DNA of 31,321 nt, from contig JAGOWF010000001.1 of assembly GCA_018060305.1 (NCBI GenBank), positions 1 to 31,321 on the forward strand, written 5' to 3'. The position numbers and the translations under genes are program-made. This DNA comes from Pyrinomonadaceae bacterium. Lineage in GTDB: Bacteria > Acidobacteriota > Blastocatellia > Pyrinomonadales > Pyrinomonadaceae. How positions within the stretch are numbered: position 1 is the stretch's first letter; every line of letters begins with the position of its first letter. This document shows positions 14,579-22,734 of this stretch, piece by piece. The notes beneath the pieces are model-generated. The model had not been told where the DNA came from and did not search any database. It saw nothing but the letters and a program-made list of their open reading frames with translations.

Positions 14579-17452
14579 CTATGCCGACTCTTGCCCAAGC
14601 AATTGCCTGAGAACGTATGGCAAGATCCCGCCGTTTCGGTAGTATTCGATCTCGATGGGCGTGTCGATGCGAAGAGTAACTGCCGTTTCCGCCGTTGAGC
14701 CGTCAGCCCGGGTTATTCTGAGCGTCACATCCTGCCGCGGACGCACGTCGCCGTCAAGCCCGACAAGATCGAATGTCTCGGTCCCGTCGATTCCCAGCGT
14801 CTGCGCGTTCTCGTTCTCCTTGAACTGAAGCGGCAGAACGCCCATTCCAACGAGGTTCGAGCGATGGATCCGCTCAAAAGACTCAACGACGACTGCCTTT
14901 ACGCCCATCAGGGCCGTTCCCTTGGCCGCCCAATCGCGCGAGCTGCCGGTGCCGTATTCCTTGCCCGCGAAGATCATGAGAGGCATATTTTCGCCCGCGT
15001 ACTGGATCGCCGCGTCGTAGATCGACATCTCCTCGCCGTCTGGCTGGTGCCTGGTAAAGCCGCCCTCGGTCGGTGCGGCCATGAGGTTCTTTATGCGAAC
15101 ATTGGCAAAGGTTCCACGCACCATCACGCGGTCGTTACCGCGCCGCGAGCCGTAGGAATTAAAATTAGCCGGCTCAACGCACAGTTCCTGCAAATATTTG
15201 CCGGCGGGAGAGTTAGGCTTGATCGCACCGGCGGGAGAAATGTGGTCGGTTGTTACAGAATCACCAAATACTGCGAGAGCCCTCGCCCCCGCGATATTGC
15301 TGAACGCTCCTGTGTCCATTGAGAAGCCTTCAAAGAAAGGCGGCTCCTGAATGTATGTCGAATTCGGATCCCATTCATAGATCTTGCCGGTGCTCGACTC
15401 GATCTCGTTCCAGAGCGGATTTTGCTCGGCAAACTGGGCATAAAGTGTCTTATAGGTTTCCGGATCGAACGCGGCCTGAAGCATCGCCTTGACCTCGTCC
15501 AGCGAAGCCCAGATGTCCTTTAGAAAGACGTCATTGCCATCAGAATCCTTCCCGATCGGGTCCAAATAGACATCCTTAACGACGGTCCCGGCGAGTGCAT
15601 AGGCCACAACCAACGGCGGCGACATCAGAAAATTCGCCTTAATGTTCTGATGAACGCGCGCTTCAAAATTGCGATTGCCCGACAGGACCGAGGCGGCAAC
15701 GATATCGTTCTCGACGACTTGGTCCTCGATCGATGGATCGAGCGGGCCGGAATTGCCGATGCACGTCGTGCAGCCATAGCCGACCAGATTGAAACCGATC
15801 TCGTCCAGATACTTTTGCAGGCCTGTTCGCTCGAGATATTCCGTTACGACCCGCGAGCCGGGAGCCAGCGAGGTTTTTACATACGCAGGCACCTTCATAC
15901 CGCGTTCGGCGGCCTTTTTGGCAACAATGCCGGCGGCGATCATGACTGACGGATTACTCGTATTTGTGCACGACGTGATAGCCGCGATCAGGACGTCGCC
16001 ATTTCCGATCGTAGTGCTGACTATCTCGTCATCGCTTTTGGACAGGTCGACGCGATCCGGTGTGGGCCGGTTATTCATCATCTCGACCTCGGTAGTGATA
16101 TTAGTGTTCTCTGGTGAAACGGTTGAATGCAGCGGGTCGGGCACGGTCATCGGCCTTTGCTCACCGCCGCCGGTGACGATCCCGTTCTCACCAAGTGTCA
16201 CAGGAAAACGCTTCTCCAGATCGTCCGACGTTTTACCGTAGCCGCCATCCGCGACAGAATTTGTGAAAAGCTCGACAAAACGATCATCAAGCTGAGAAAG
16301 TTCGATCCTATCCTGCGGGCGCTTTGGCCCCGCTACGGCAGGGAGCACCGTTGAGAGGTCAAGGTCAAGAGTTGTCGAGTAATCGATCTCATCTGCCCGC
16401 GGTATCCCAAACATGTGCTGTGCGGTGTAGTAGTTGCGGATCGTATCGATCTGCTCATCCGACCGGCCGGTATTCCTGTAGTAATCAAGCGTTTTCTCAT
16501 CCGTCGGGAAAAAGCCCAGTGTGGCTCCGTATTCGGGGGCCATATTGGCTATCGTCGCCCGGTCGGTAGCATTGAGTGCCGCGGCACCTTCGCCAAAAAA
16601 CTCGACGAATTTGCCGACGACATTAGCCTTGCGAAGCATCTCGGTGATCCTGAGCACGAGATCAGTCGCGGTTGAGCCTTGCGGCAGTTCGCTGGTCAGG
16701 TTAACGCCAACGACATCAGGTGTAAGAAAATAGACAGGCTGGCCGAGCATTCCGGCCTCAGCCTCAATACCGCCAACGCCCCAGCCGACAATGCCGATGC
16801 CGTTGATCATCGTTGTATGCGAATCGGTCCCGACGAGCGTGTCCGGGAAATATACGCCATCGCGCTCGAAGACGCCGCGAGCGAGATACTCGAGATTAAC
16901 TTGATGAACGATACCGATGCCCGGCGGAACAACGCTGAAACCGCTGAACGCCTGCGTTCCCCACTTCAGAAAGCGATAACGCTGATCGTTTCGCTTAAAC
17001 TCCATCTCCATATTTCGCTGATATGCGGCTTCGCTGCCGGCGAAATCAACCTGGACGCTGTGATCGATCACAAGATCGACCGGCACAAGCGGCTCGATCA
17101 ACGACGGGTCTTTACCCAGCCGCTTGACCGCCGAACGCATCGCAGCAAGATCGACGAGCAACGGCACGCCTGTGAAATCCTGCAAAATTACGCGTGCGAC
17201 AACGAAGGGGATCTCTTCGGTGCGTTCGGCATCGGCTTGCCAGCCTGCGAGTGCTCGGATACTCGCCTCGCTCACTTTCTTTCCACCGTCGAAATTGCGC
17301 AAAACGGATTCGAGAACGATGCGTATCGAAACTGGAAGCCGCGATATATCACCCAGACCCTCGGCCTCAAGTTGAGGTAGTGAATAGAACGCACCCGTGC
17401 GTCGGCCTCCGCATTCGAAGGTCTGTCTCGTGTTGAATAGTTCGTGTGTCAT
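14579..17452 (-). CDS. acnA: Aconitate hydratase (AcnA type)
   Basis: Aconitase interconverts citrate and isocitrate in the TCA cycle using a [4Fe-4S] cluster. The 957-aa protein has the three cluster cysteines C495 (SCTNTSNPS), C561 and C564 (GCTTCIGNSG). Other motifs are LVGTDSHTTMINGIG, FGDSVTTDHISPAG and YGTGSSRDWAAKG. The cysteines sit about 60 residues later than in E. coli AcnA (from memory, 435/501/504), because an extra segment lies at about 405-480 (GENGIVTGGGEQRPMTVPDP, NITTEVEMMNNRPTPDR). Starts at MTHELFNTRQ, with no strong ribosome site. It is 70 bp downstream of a receiver-domain gene on the same strand. Confidence 0.97.
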   Translation of the reverse strand: MTHELFNTRQTFECGGRRTGAFYSLPQLEAEGLGDISRLPVSIRIVLESVLRNFDGGKKVSEASIRALAGWQADAERTEEIPFVVARVILQDFTGVPLLVDLAAMRSAVKRLGKDPSLIEPLVPVDLVIDHSVQVDFAGSEAAYQRNMEMEFKRNDQRYRFLKWGTQAFSGFSVVPPGIGIVHQVNLEYLARGVFERDGVYFPDTLVGTDSHTTMINGIGIVGWGVGGIEAEAGMLGQPVYFLTPDVVGVNLTSELPQGSTATDLVLRITEMLRKANVVGKFVEFFGEGAAALNATDRATIANMAPEYGATLGFFPTDEKTLDYYRNTGRSDEQIDTIRNYYTAQHMFGIPRADEIDYSTTLDLDLSTVLPAVAGPKRPQDRIELSQLDDRFVELFTNSVADGGYGKTSDDLEKRFPVTLGENGIVTGGGEQRPMTVPDPLHSTVSPENTNITTEVEMMNNRPTPDRVDLSKSDDEIVSTTIGNGDVLIAAITSCTNTSNPSVMIAAGIVAKKAAERGMKVPAYVKTSLAPGSRVVTEYLERTGLQKYLDEIGFNLVGYGCTTCIGNSGPLDPSIEDQVVENDIVAASVLSGNRNFEARVHQNIKANFLMSPPLVVAYALAGTVVKDVYLDPIGKDSDGNDVFLKDIWASLDEVKAMLQAAFDPETYKTLYAQFAEQNPLWNEIESSTGKIYEWDPNSTYIQEPPFFEGFSMDTGAFSNIAGARALAVFGDSVTTDHISPAGAIKPNSPAGKYLQELCVEPANFNSYGSRRGNDRVMVRGTFANVRIKNLMAAPTEGGFTRHQPDGEEMSIYDAAIQYAGENMPLMIFAGKEYGTGSSRDWAAKGTALMGVKAVVVESFERIHRSNLVGMGVLPLQFKENENAQTLGIDGTETFDLVGLDGDVRPRQDVTLRITRADGSTAETAVTLRIDTPIEIEYYRNGGILPYVLRQLLGQESA

Positions 17453-17522
17453 AGCTATCGGCCAAACTTGCCTAAACTATTAGTTTATGAACGGTGTTGA
17501 ATGAGGTCAAGGTATCGGCCGT

Positions 17523-17939
17523 TTACGTCGGCACGGTCGCGAACGATTGCACTTGGAAGGGCGGTGGCGGAATAATAGGCTGCATTAGCAATCGACTTAG
17601 CGTCGGCACGAGAATGTCGAGATCCTCAGGTTTGGCGAGGTAAGCATTGGCACCGGCAAGCTCGGCCCGCTCGCGATCTATCGGACGATTCATCGCCGTT
17701 AAAAATACGATCGGCGTCGAACAGCCCGCTTGCCGAAGCAGCCCGCAAAGCTGAACACCCGTCATATCGGGCAGTGCGTATTCAAGAATGCACAGGTCGA
17801 ATCGATCGTCGAGAACCAACGAGAACGCCTCGCGACCCGTCCGCACCGAGATAAACTCGACACCGACGCCAGCGGGGCTCAACAACGCTCGAATCCAGCT
17901 TGCGGTCTGAACGTCATCATCGATGCACACGATTCGCAT
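17523..17939 (-). CDS. Receiver-only protein with Glu at the phospho-acceptor site
   Basis: The 138-aa protein is one CheY-like receiver domain with a short Pro-rich tail (IIPPPPFQVQ). An upstream in-frame ATG at 17990 would add 17 basic residues before MRIVCIDDD; I prefer ATG 17939, where the domain begins. The acidic pocket (IDDD), the conserved Thr (VFLTAMN) and Lys (YLAKPED) are intact, but the phospho-accepting Asp is Glu53 (LCILEYALPDMTG; codon GAA at 17781-17783 on the minus strand). This makes it an atypical receiver that cannot be phosphorylated in the usual way and may mimic the active state. There is no output domain and no kinase nearby. It lies upstream of aconitase and divergent from the YtxH gene. 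Confidence 0.88.
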   Translation of the reverse strand: MRIVCIDDDVQTASWIRALLSPAGVGVEFISVRTGREAFSLVLDDRFDLCILEYALPDMTGVQLCGLLRQAGCSTPIVFLTAMNRPIDRERAELAGANAYLAKPEDLDILVPTLSRLLMQPIIPPPPFQVQSFATVPT

Positions 17940-18065
17940 ACGAGTAACTTTCCGTGGCCGGTGTCTAATAGTCTGTATGGCGGATGACACAATCGCAGGC
18001 GCGGCGGCGCTAATCTTGACTCACGCCGAAATTCTTTGCGGCAATCTTCAGTTGGAGTTAACTAA

Positions 18066-18446
18066 ATGCAATCAACAACAAATTCGCGATCGTATCGATT
18101 CAAGGAACTGTTCTACTTTCTCGCCGGGGGCGCGGCCGGCGCGGCGACTGCCCTTCTATTGGCCCCTAAATCCGGGACAGAGTTTCGCCGCGACCTGGCG
18201 GCGTCAGGCCGGCGAAGCCTGGACGGCACATTTAGGACGGTCCGTGACCTTAAGGAACGTTCATTGAATGCCTACAATCACTTGACAGATCATCTGATCG
18301 AGGTGAAAACTGATCTCGTGCATGACCTAATGCCGGAGGCCGAGGCCGTGGACGGGAAAAGCCCGAATGCTACGGTCACACCCGCGCCACCGCCCGCCGC
18401 GACGCGGCCGGGGAACGGTGGCCGCCGCCCAAGCTCAATTGTCTAA
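18066..18446 (+). CDS. YtxH domain membrane-associated protein
   Basis: The 126-aa protein has a Gly/Ala-rich hydrophobic segment, FLAGGAAGAATALLLAPKSG (about 18-37), followed by an amphipathic helix (TEFRRDLAASGRRSLDGTF), the hallmark of YtxH-like small stress or envelope proteins. The tail is Pro/Ala-rich and disordered. TTGGAG about 9-12 bases upstream supports ATG 18066. Functions of this family are poorly known; Gram-positive members belong to the general stress regulon. It is two bases from the DUF6335-like gene, so the pair is likely one transcript. Confidence 0.82.
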   Translation: MQSTTNSRSYRFKELFYFLAGGAAGAATALLLAPKSGTEFRRDLAASGRRSLDGTFRTVRDLKERSLNAYNHLTDHLIEVKTDLVHDLMPEAEAVDGKSPNATVTPAPPPAATRPGNGGRRPSSIV

Positions 18447-18448
18447 AG

Positions 18449-18736
18449 ATGGTTCCGAATAAACTAAAAGAAGAACTCGAACTCTATAACAACACGTCCC
18501 CCGAGATCACCGGCGGCGACGTGGATGCCGATTGGCAAGATCCTGCGGATGGTGAAGAGGCTGTCGGCGGCAGTGTCGTCACACCCGACCAGGATATTGT
18601 CGAGGAACTCGGGCGGGCACTCGGAGTCACATATCAGGACAACGAACCGCTTGATCCAGTCAAGAAGATCGAAAAAAGGGACAGAGACCGCTGGGAACTC
18701 GATCCGGCATCCGCCGACGAAACTGACACGTCTTAG
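18449..18736 (+). CDS. DUF6335-like small acidic protein
   Basis: The 95-aa acidic, probably cytoplasmic protein contains the strings TGGDVDADWQDP, GEEAVGGSVVTPDQDIVEEL and DRDRWELDPAS. I recognise these as the core of a domain of unknown function (DUF6335) common in cyanobacteria and some other bacteria; the assignment is from memory. There is no membrane segment or catalytic motif. The start ATG follows the YtxH stop by two bases. The function is unknown, and the pairing with YtxH suggests a stress or envelope context. Confidence 0.78.
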   Translation: MVPNKLKEELELYNNTSPEITGGDVDADWQDPADGEEAVGGSVVTPDQDIVEELGRALGVTYQDNEPLDPVKKIEKRDRDRWELDPASADETDTS

Positions 18737-18753
18737 GTGAGCAGGACGACAAA

Positions 18754-18782
18754 TTGCGCCTTGAGGTTGTTTATTCTATACT
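18754..18782 (+). promoter_or_regulatory. Promoter of tRNA-Glu
   Basis: TTGCGC (18754-18759) and TATACT (18777-18782) are 17 bp apart, ending 16 bp before the first tRNA base. This spacing places the transcription start only a few bases upstream of the tRNA. The UPF0145 gene, which lies just downstream, may share this transcript. Confidence 0.55.
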
Positions 18783-18798
18783 CGTAAATCAACCTTGG

Positions 18799-18873
18799 GG
18801 CGCCTTCGTCTATCGGTTAGGACGCGAGGTTCTCAACCTCGAAAGACGGGTTCGATTCCCGTAGGCGCTACCA
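18799..18873 (+). tRNA. tRNA-Glu (anticodon CTC)
   Basis: A 75-nt cloverleaf with encoded CCA. The acceptor stem GGCGCCT pairs with AGGCGCT (one G-U), the anticodon stem CGAGG/CCTCG encloses TTCTCAA with anticodon CTC, reading GAG. The T-arm is ACGGG-TTCGATT-CCCGT, and the discriminator base is A. The next protein start lies only nine bases beyond CCA. Confidence 0.96.
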
Positions 18874-18882
18874 CCTTGACCC

Positions 18883-19200
18883 ATGATCGTTACTACAGGA
18901 TTTGAAGTCGATGGCCGCCCGGTGGCCGAATACCTTGGCGTCGTCCGCGGCATCGTTGTGCGTGCGACGGGCATTGGCCGCGGGATCATCGGCGGGCTTA
19001 AATCGATCGCCGGCGGTAATATCGAGGAATGGACGGTTGTATGCGAAGCGGCCCGAATGGAAGCATTCAACCGGATGGTACAGCACGCCCATGAGATAGG
19101 TGCCGATGCCGTGATCGGGATGCGATATGACGCTACTGAATTCACTCAGGGTTCGACCGAGGTGCTTGCCTACGGCACCGCTGTAAAACTCCGCCAATAA
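18883..19200 (+). CDS. UPF0145/YbjQ family protein
   Basis: The 105-aa protein matches the small pentamer-forming UPF0145 (YbjQ) family: VTTGFEVDGRPVAEYLGVVR, then AARMEAFNRMVQHAHEIGADAVIGMRYD and a C-terminal YGTAVKLRQ. It has full length for the family and no signal peptide. The family was once called heavy-metal binding, but its role is not established. The start lies nine bases after the tRNA-Glu CCA with no visible Shine-Dalgarno, so it is probably translated from a processed tRNA read-through transcript or from a nearby start. Confidence 0.9.
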   Translation: MIVTTGFEVDGRPVAEYLGVVRGIVVRATGIGRGIIGGLKSIAGGNIEEWTVVCEAARMEAFNRMVQHAHEIGADAVIGMRYDATEFTQGSTEVLAYGTAVKLRQ

Positions 19201-19238
19201 TTGAGCAGACCGACGTCTTAGGGAGCCGCCTTTTCTTC

Positions 19239-19715
19239 ATGGACACGATCCTGACCGCGCTCGATAGCCAATTCGTATTGATCGACGGACGGTCTCGCCA
19301 GCTACTTGCATTACTCACGGATCAGATCCTCTACGAACGCCCGACCGGGACGGCCGCTTCGATCGAGCCGCTGTCTTGCGGCGAATTCATCGCACGCTCG
19401 GCAGCCGAGGTCGAAAGAACATTTGGCGGACTAACGACACGCCTGTGGGATGATCCCTATGAATGGACGCTGCCCGAGAAACTCAGTAGTATTGCTTCCC
19501 TGCTGACCTACCTAGACGAGGTCGAAGCCACACGGTCACGAGGCTTTCTTTTTTTCGTCTCAGACACCGATCTTAAGCGAGAGATACCCGCGCCCGTCAC
19601 TCTTCGTCCGATCATCGACGTCCTCCTCGATACGCTCGCTCGTTCTGCTCATTTCCAGGGTCGGGCGTTCGAGACGTATCGATCAGTTACATCTCAAAAG
19701 CCACCGCGCCTTTAG
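19239..19715 (+). CDS. Uncharacterised 158-aa protein, possibly DinB-like four-helix fold
   Basis: I do not recognise this protein with confidence. It appears all-helical, with MDTILTALDSQFVLIDGRSR at the start, CGEFIARSAAEVERTFGGLT in the middle and PIIDVLLDTLARSAHFQGRA near the end. The layout recalls DinB/YfiT-type helical bundles, but the usual three-His metal site is not evident. No signal peptide or membrane span. GGGAG lies 13 bases before the ATG, rather far for a ribosome site. Composition and strand match the neighbours, so it is likely a real gene. Confidence 0.6.
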   Translation: MDTILTALDSQFVLIDGRSRQLLALLTDQILYERPTGTAASIEPLSCGEFIARSAAEVERTFGGLTTRLWDDPYEWTLPEKLSSIASLLTYLDEVEATRSRGFLFFVSDTDLKREIPAPVTLRPIIDVLLDTLARSAHFQGRAFETYRSVTSQKPPRL

Positions 19716-19785
19716 CCGATTGCAAACGCAACTTTTTCGTGACAAAATTCGTTACGATTACGACCCGTTTTTCCGGAGAATCTGA

Positions 19786-20322
19786 ATGCACTGTCCAAGC
19801 TGCGGACAACAACAGGTCTCGAATGAGACCAAATTCTGTTCCAGATGTGGAATGCCGCTCAGCGTGGTCGCGGAGGTGGTAGCCCAAGGCGGCTTTCTGC
19901 CTCAGCTTGACCAACTCAACGCAAAGAAAACGATGCTTACGCGTCGAAACGGCATTGGATTTAGTGTCATCTGGTGCCTTTTCTTCCTGTTGATAATGGC
20001 ACCGCTTTGGGGGATCGCCGAGATCGAGGAGCTCGCGGGAGTTTCGGCCGTGATCGGTATTTTTGGCGGACTCATTATGCTGATATCGTCGCTGATCTTC
20101 CTAAAGAAGCCCGATGTTTTCTATCGCAGTCTGCAATATCCTCAAGCCCCGCCGGCATTATACGGCCAGCCGCAGCGATCGGCCCTTCCGCCTCAACAGT
20201 CGATACCGGCTTCCCATTTCGGGCCGCCGCAGGCGGGCCATTGGCGAGACACGAAGGATCTGGAACCTACGAGCGTGACCGAAAGCACAACTCGGCTGCT
20301 TAACGATGAAGAGCGGCGGTAA
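19786..20322 (+). CDS. Zinc-ribbon membrane protein, paralogue 1
   Basis: The 178-aa protein starts with a zinc ribbon (C3, C6, C18, C21; CPSCG ... CSRCG). Two membrane segments follow: about 56-74 (FSVIWCLFFLLIMAPLWGI) and 83-105 (GVSAVIGIFGGLIMLISSLI). The tail is Pro-rich and disordered (PPALYGQP, ALPPQQSIPASHFGPP), ending near DLEPTSVTESTTRLL. A ribosome site, GGAGA, precedes the ATG. The layout and terminal motif are shared with the next gene, and I cannot assign a function. It could be a small membrane scaffold; the conserved C-terminal motif looks like a docking peptide. Confidence 0.82.
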   Translation: MHCPSCGQQQVSNETKFCSRCGMPLSVVAEVVAQGGFLPQLDQLNAKKTMLTRRNGIGFSVIWCLFFLLIMAPLWGIAEIEELAGVSAVIGIFGGLIMLISSLIFLKKPDVFYRSLQYPQAPPALYGQPQRSALPPQQSIPASHFGPPQAGHWRDTKDLEPTSVTESTTRLLNDEERR

Positions 20323-20324
20323 CC

Positions 20325-20864
20325 ATGTTTTGCCCAAACTGCGGCCAGGAAAAGCTCTCACCGGATACCAACTTTTGCTCACGGTGCGGATTTCTGCTCA
20401 CCGGCACGCTTGAACTGCTTCGATCGGGCGGCAACTCGCAGGTGGCAGCCCCCGGCTCCTCGCCTCGAACCCGCGGCCTCAAGCAGGGGCTTTTTATCTT
20501 TTTGATGACATTTTTGGTCGTCCCGATAGTGGCGATCTTTACGGTTGCGATCGATGCCGCGCCATTTGCGATAGCTATCTCCGCGATCGCACTATTTGTC
20601 GGCGGCCTGCTTCGAATGGCGTATGCGCTGATGTTTGAGGAGGCGGAACCGAGAACGACCGCCACATCGGATGACTTCCTTGCTGCCGCGAAACATCACT
20701 TAGGCAAACAGTCGGCCGGAGCACTGCCCCCACAACGGGCTGTCCCGGCTTCGACTTATGCCGGACCTAAACCTTCGGCCCCGCGAGATACAAATGACCT
20801 TCAGCCGGTCAGCGTAACGGAAGGGACGACGAGGCTGCTCGATAAGAATCATCCCGATCAGTAG
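20325..20864 (+). CDS. Zinc-ribbon membrane protein, paralogue 2
   Basis: The 179-aa protein has the same plan as its upstream neighbour: zinc ribbon with C3, C6, C18 and C21 (CPNCG ... CSRCG), two membrane segments (LKQGLFIFLMTFLVVPIVAI and FAIAISAIALFVGGLLRMAY), a Pro-rich region (GALPPQRAVPAS) and the tail motif DLQPVSVTEGTTRLL. The two genes are two bases apart and clearly arose by tandem duplication. They differ strongly except at the ends, so the ribbon and the tail are the constrained parts. Its stop overlaps the stop region of the convergent ggt gene by seven bases. Confidence 0.82.
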   Translation: MFCPNCGQEKLSPDTNFCSRCGFLLTGTLELLRSGGNSQVAAPGSSPRTRGLKQGLFIFLMTFLVVPIVAIFTVAIDAAPFAIAISAIALFVGGLLRMAYALMFEEAEPRTTATSDDFLAAAKHHLGKQSAGALPPQRAVPASTYAGPKPSAPRDTNDLQPVSVTEGTTRLLDKNHPDQ

Positions 20865-22582
20865 CCAACAGCTTCTCCGTCGCTCCGTCCGTCGATCGCA
20901 CCTATCCTCACGCCTTCAGTGTCGATCATGATCGCCGTCGCAGATGCGATGTATTGCGGCGAACTCAGAGTATGCCCATACGAGGCGAGGATCCCCCGCG
21001 TATCGGGCGACATACCAAATGGCTCATAGATGATCTCGTCGGGCAGCCATTGATGATGGATCCTCGGTGCATCAATCGCCTGCTGGATGTCCATATCGAA
21101 GTCGATCACGTTCATTACGGACTGAAGCACCGCGGAAATGATCCTTGGCCCGCCGCGCGCGCCGAGGGCAAACCAGACAGAGCCGTCCTTTCGCAACACT
21201 ATGGTCGGCGTCATCGACGACAGAGGTCGTTTCCCGGGCTGAATCGCATTTCGCTCGCCCTGGACCAAACCATACATATTCGCTCTGCCGGGCCGTGCGG
21301 CAAAATCATCCATTTCGTCATTAAGGAGAACACCCGTGCCCTTCGCGGTCACCCGCGACCCAAACAGGTCGTTGATAGTGTACGTATTCGAAACGACCAT
21401 TCCGTCGCGGTCAACGACCGTAAAGTGTGTCGTCTCGGTCGGCTCGACGCCGGCCGGCGTTCCGTGGCCAACGTCACGGCTCGATGAAGCTCGGTCCGGT
21501 TTGATTGTCTCGCGCCGACGTCTCGCATAGTCCTTATCGATAAGCTCCGCAGCCGGAATGTTCGCGAAGTCGGGATCGCCCATAAACTCGGCCCTATCGG
21601 CAAATGCCCTTCGCATCGCCTCGGCCACGAGATGATATTTTGCGGCTGAATTCTGCTCCAGACGTCCGATGTCATACGCTTCCAGAATGTTGAGGGCCTC
21701 GAGCATTACAATCCCTCCCGAACTCGGCGGCGGCATTGAGATGATCTCGTAACCTCGATACGTCCCGCGAAGCGGCGCGCGTTCCTTGGCGACGTAATTC
21801 TTTAGGTCAACAAGGGTAATCAGACCGTGGTTACGCTTCATATCTGCCGCGATCAGCCGCGCGGTGTGACCTGTGTAGAATTCCCTTGCACCAATGCGCT
21901 CGATGCGGCCAAGCGTTGCGGCCAACTCGGGCTGACGAAGCACGTCGCCCTCCGCATAAAACCGCCCGTTGTTCAAAAAGATGCGACGGCTGTCGTCATA
22001 CTTCGTCAAGGTGTCTGCGTAGTCTCTGAACCTTTCTGCCAGCCGATGCGAGAGGACATAACCATCCTGTGCAAGCAGCCTGGCAGGCCGCACGATCTCG
22101 GCCCATTTGACCTTGCCCGATCCGTATTTGTGAAATGCCAAGTCGAAGCCCGCCAATGTGCCCGGAACGCCCGCCGCCCGATAACCGACGGTTGACGAAC
22201 CTTCGCCGGTTTTAAGCTTTCCACTGCTGTCTATATACAGATCGCGGTCGGCTGCACTAGGCGCCATTTCGCGATAGTCGATCGCATGCGTCGCGCCGGC
22301 CTTGTCTCGAATGAGCATAAAACCACCACCGCCGATGTTGCCTGCCTCCGGATACACCACAGCCAGAGCCAAGCCGACCGCGATGGCAGCATCGACGGCG
22401 TTGCCGCCACGTTTGAGGATGGAAACGCCGACCTTTGACGCCAATTCGTGCTGCGAGGCGACCATCGCGTGCCGCCCGCGCGCGGGCGCCGACCCGGCGC
22501 TGATCTGAATGGGCAATGCCGTCACAAGCAGGGCAACTCCCAGGCTCAGCACGCGCCAGCGACGATCTCGGTGATTTCTCAT
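20858..22582 (-). CDS. ggt: Gamma-glutamyltransferase (glutathione hydrolase), exported
   Basis: GGT removes the gamma-glutamyl group of glutathione in the periplasm and processes itself into two subunits. I start at ATG 22582, which gives a 574-aa protein with a signal peptide (MRNHRDRRWRVLSLGVALLV, then TALPIQISAG); an in-frame ATG at 22672 would add 30 unlikely residues. Residues include the large-subunit substrate motif DYREMAP, the autoprocessing nucleophile Thr384 (TETTHFTVVDRDG) that begins the small subunit, and the oxyanion/substrate loop PLSSMTP. The gene overlaps the convergent zinc-ribbon gene by seven bases and is divergent from the Nramp gene. Confidence 0.95.
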   Translation of the reverse strand: MRNHRDRRWRVLSLGVALLVTALPIQISAGSAPARGRHAMVASQHELASKVGVSILKRGGNAVDAAIAVGLALAVVYPEAGNIGGGGFMLIRDKAGATHAIDYREMAPSAADRDLYIDSSGKLKTGEGSSTVGYRAAGVPGTLAGFDLAFHKYGSGKVKWAEIVRPARLLAQDGYVLSHRLAERFRDYADTLTKYDDSRRIFLNNGRFYAEGDVLRQPELAATLGRIERIGAREFYTGHTARLIAADMKRNHGLITLVDLKNYVAKERAPLRGTYRGYEIISMPPPSSGGIVMLEALNILEAYDIGRLEQNSAAKYHLVAEAMRRAFADRAEFMGDPDFANIPAAELIDKDYARRRRETIKPDRASSSRDVGHGTPAGVEPTETTHFTVVDRDGMVVSNTYTINDLFGSRVTAKGTGVLLNDEMDDFAARPGRANMYGLVQGERNAIQPGKRPLSSMTPTIVLRKDGSVWFALGARGGPRIISAVLQSVMNVIDFDMDIQQAIDAPRIHHQWLPDEIIYEPFGMSPDTRGILASYGHTLSSPQYIASATAIMIDTEGVRIGAIDGRSDGEAVGY

Positions 22583-22676
22583 AGAGCAAACTCTACCAAA
22601 CGATGATGCGCCGACCAAATAACGGCACAATACGGCCCACTTTCTCTTTTTGCCAAAAAAGTTTATAGTCATCTTT

Positions 22677-22692
22677 CGCGTCGCTCGACGCG
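22677..22692. promoter_or_regulatory. Near-perfect palindrome in the ggt/Nramp divergent intergenic region
   Basis: CGCGTCG-CT-CGACGCG lies 42 bp upstream of the Nramp start and about 95 bp upstream of the ggt start. It could be an operator for a dimeric regulator or a small leader hairpin. A TATAGT box at 22664-22669 just upstream suits either interpretation. No metal-box motif that I recognise. Confidence 0.35.
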
Positions 22693-22734
22693 TCTGTTTT
22701 TGGTAAGTATGAACGACGACGGCAGTAGTAGAAA

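Noticed and set aside
16679..17380. 233-aa plus-strand frame
   Set aside because: Antisense shadow of aconitase, which has all its cluster cysteines on the minus strand.
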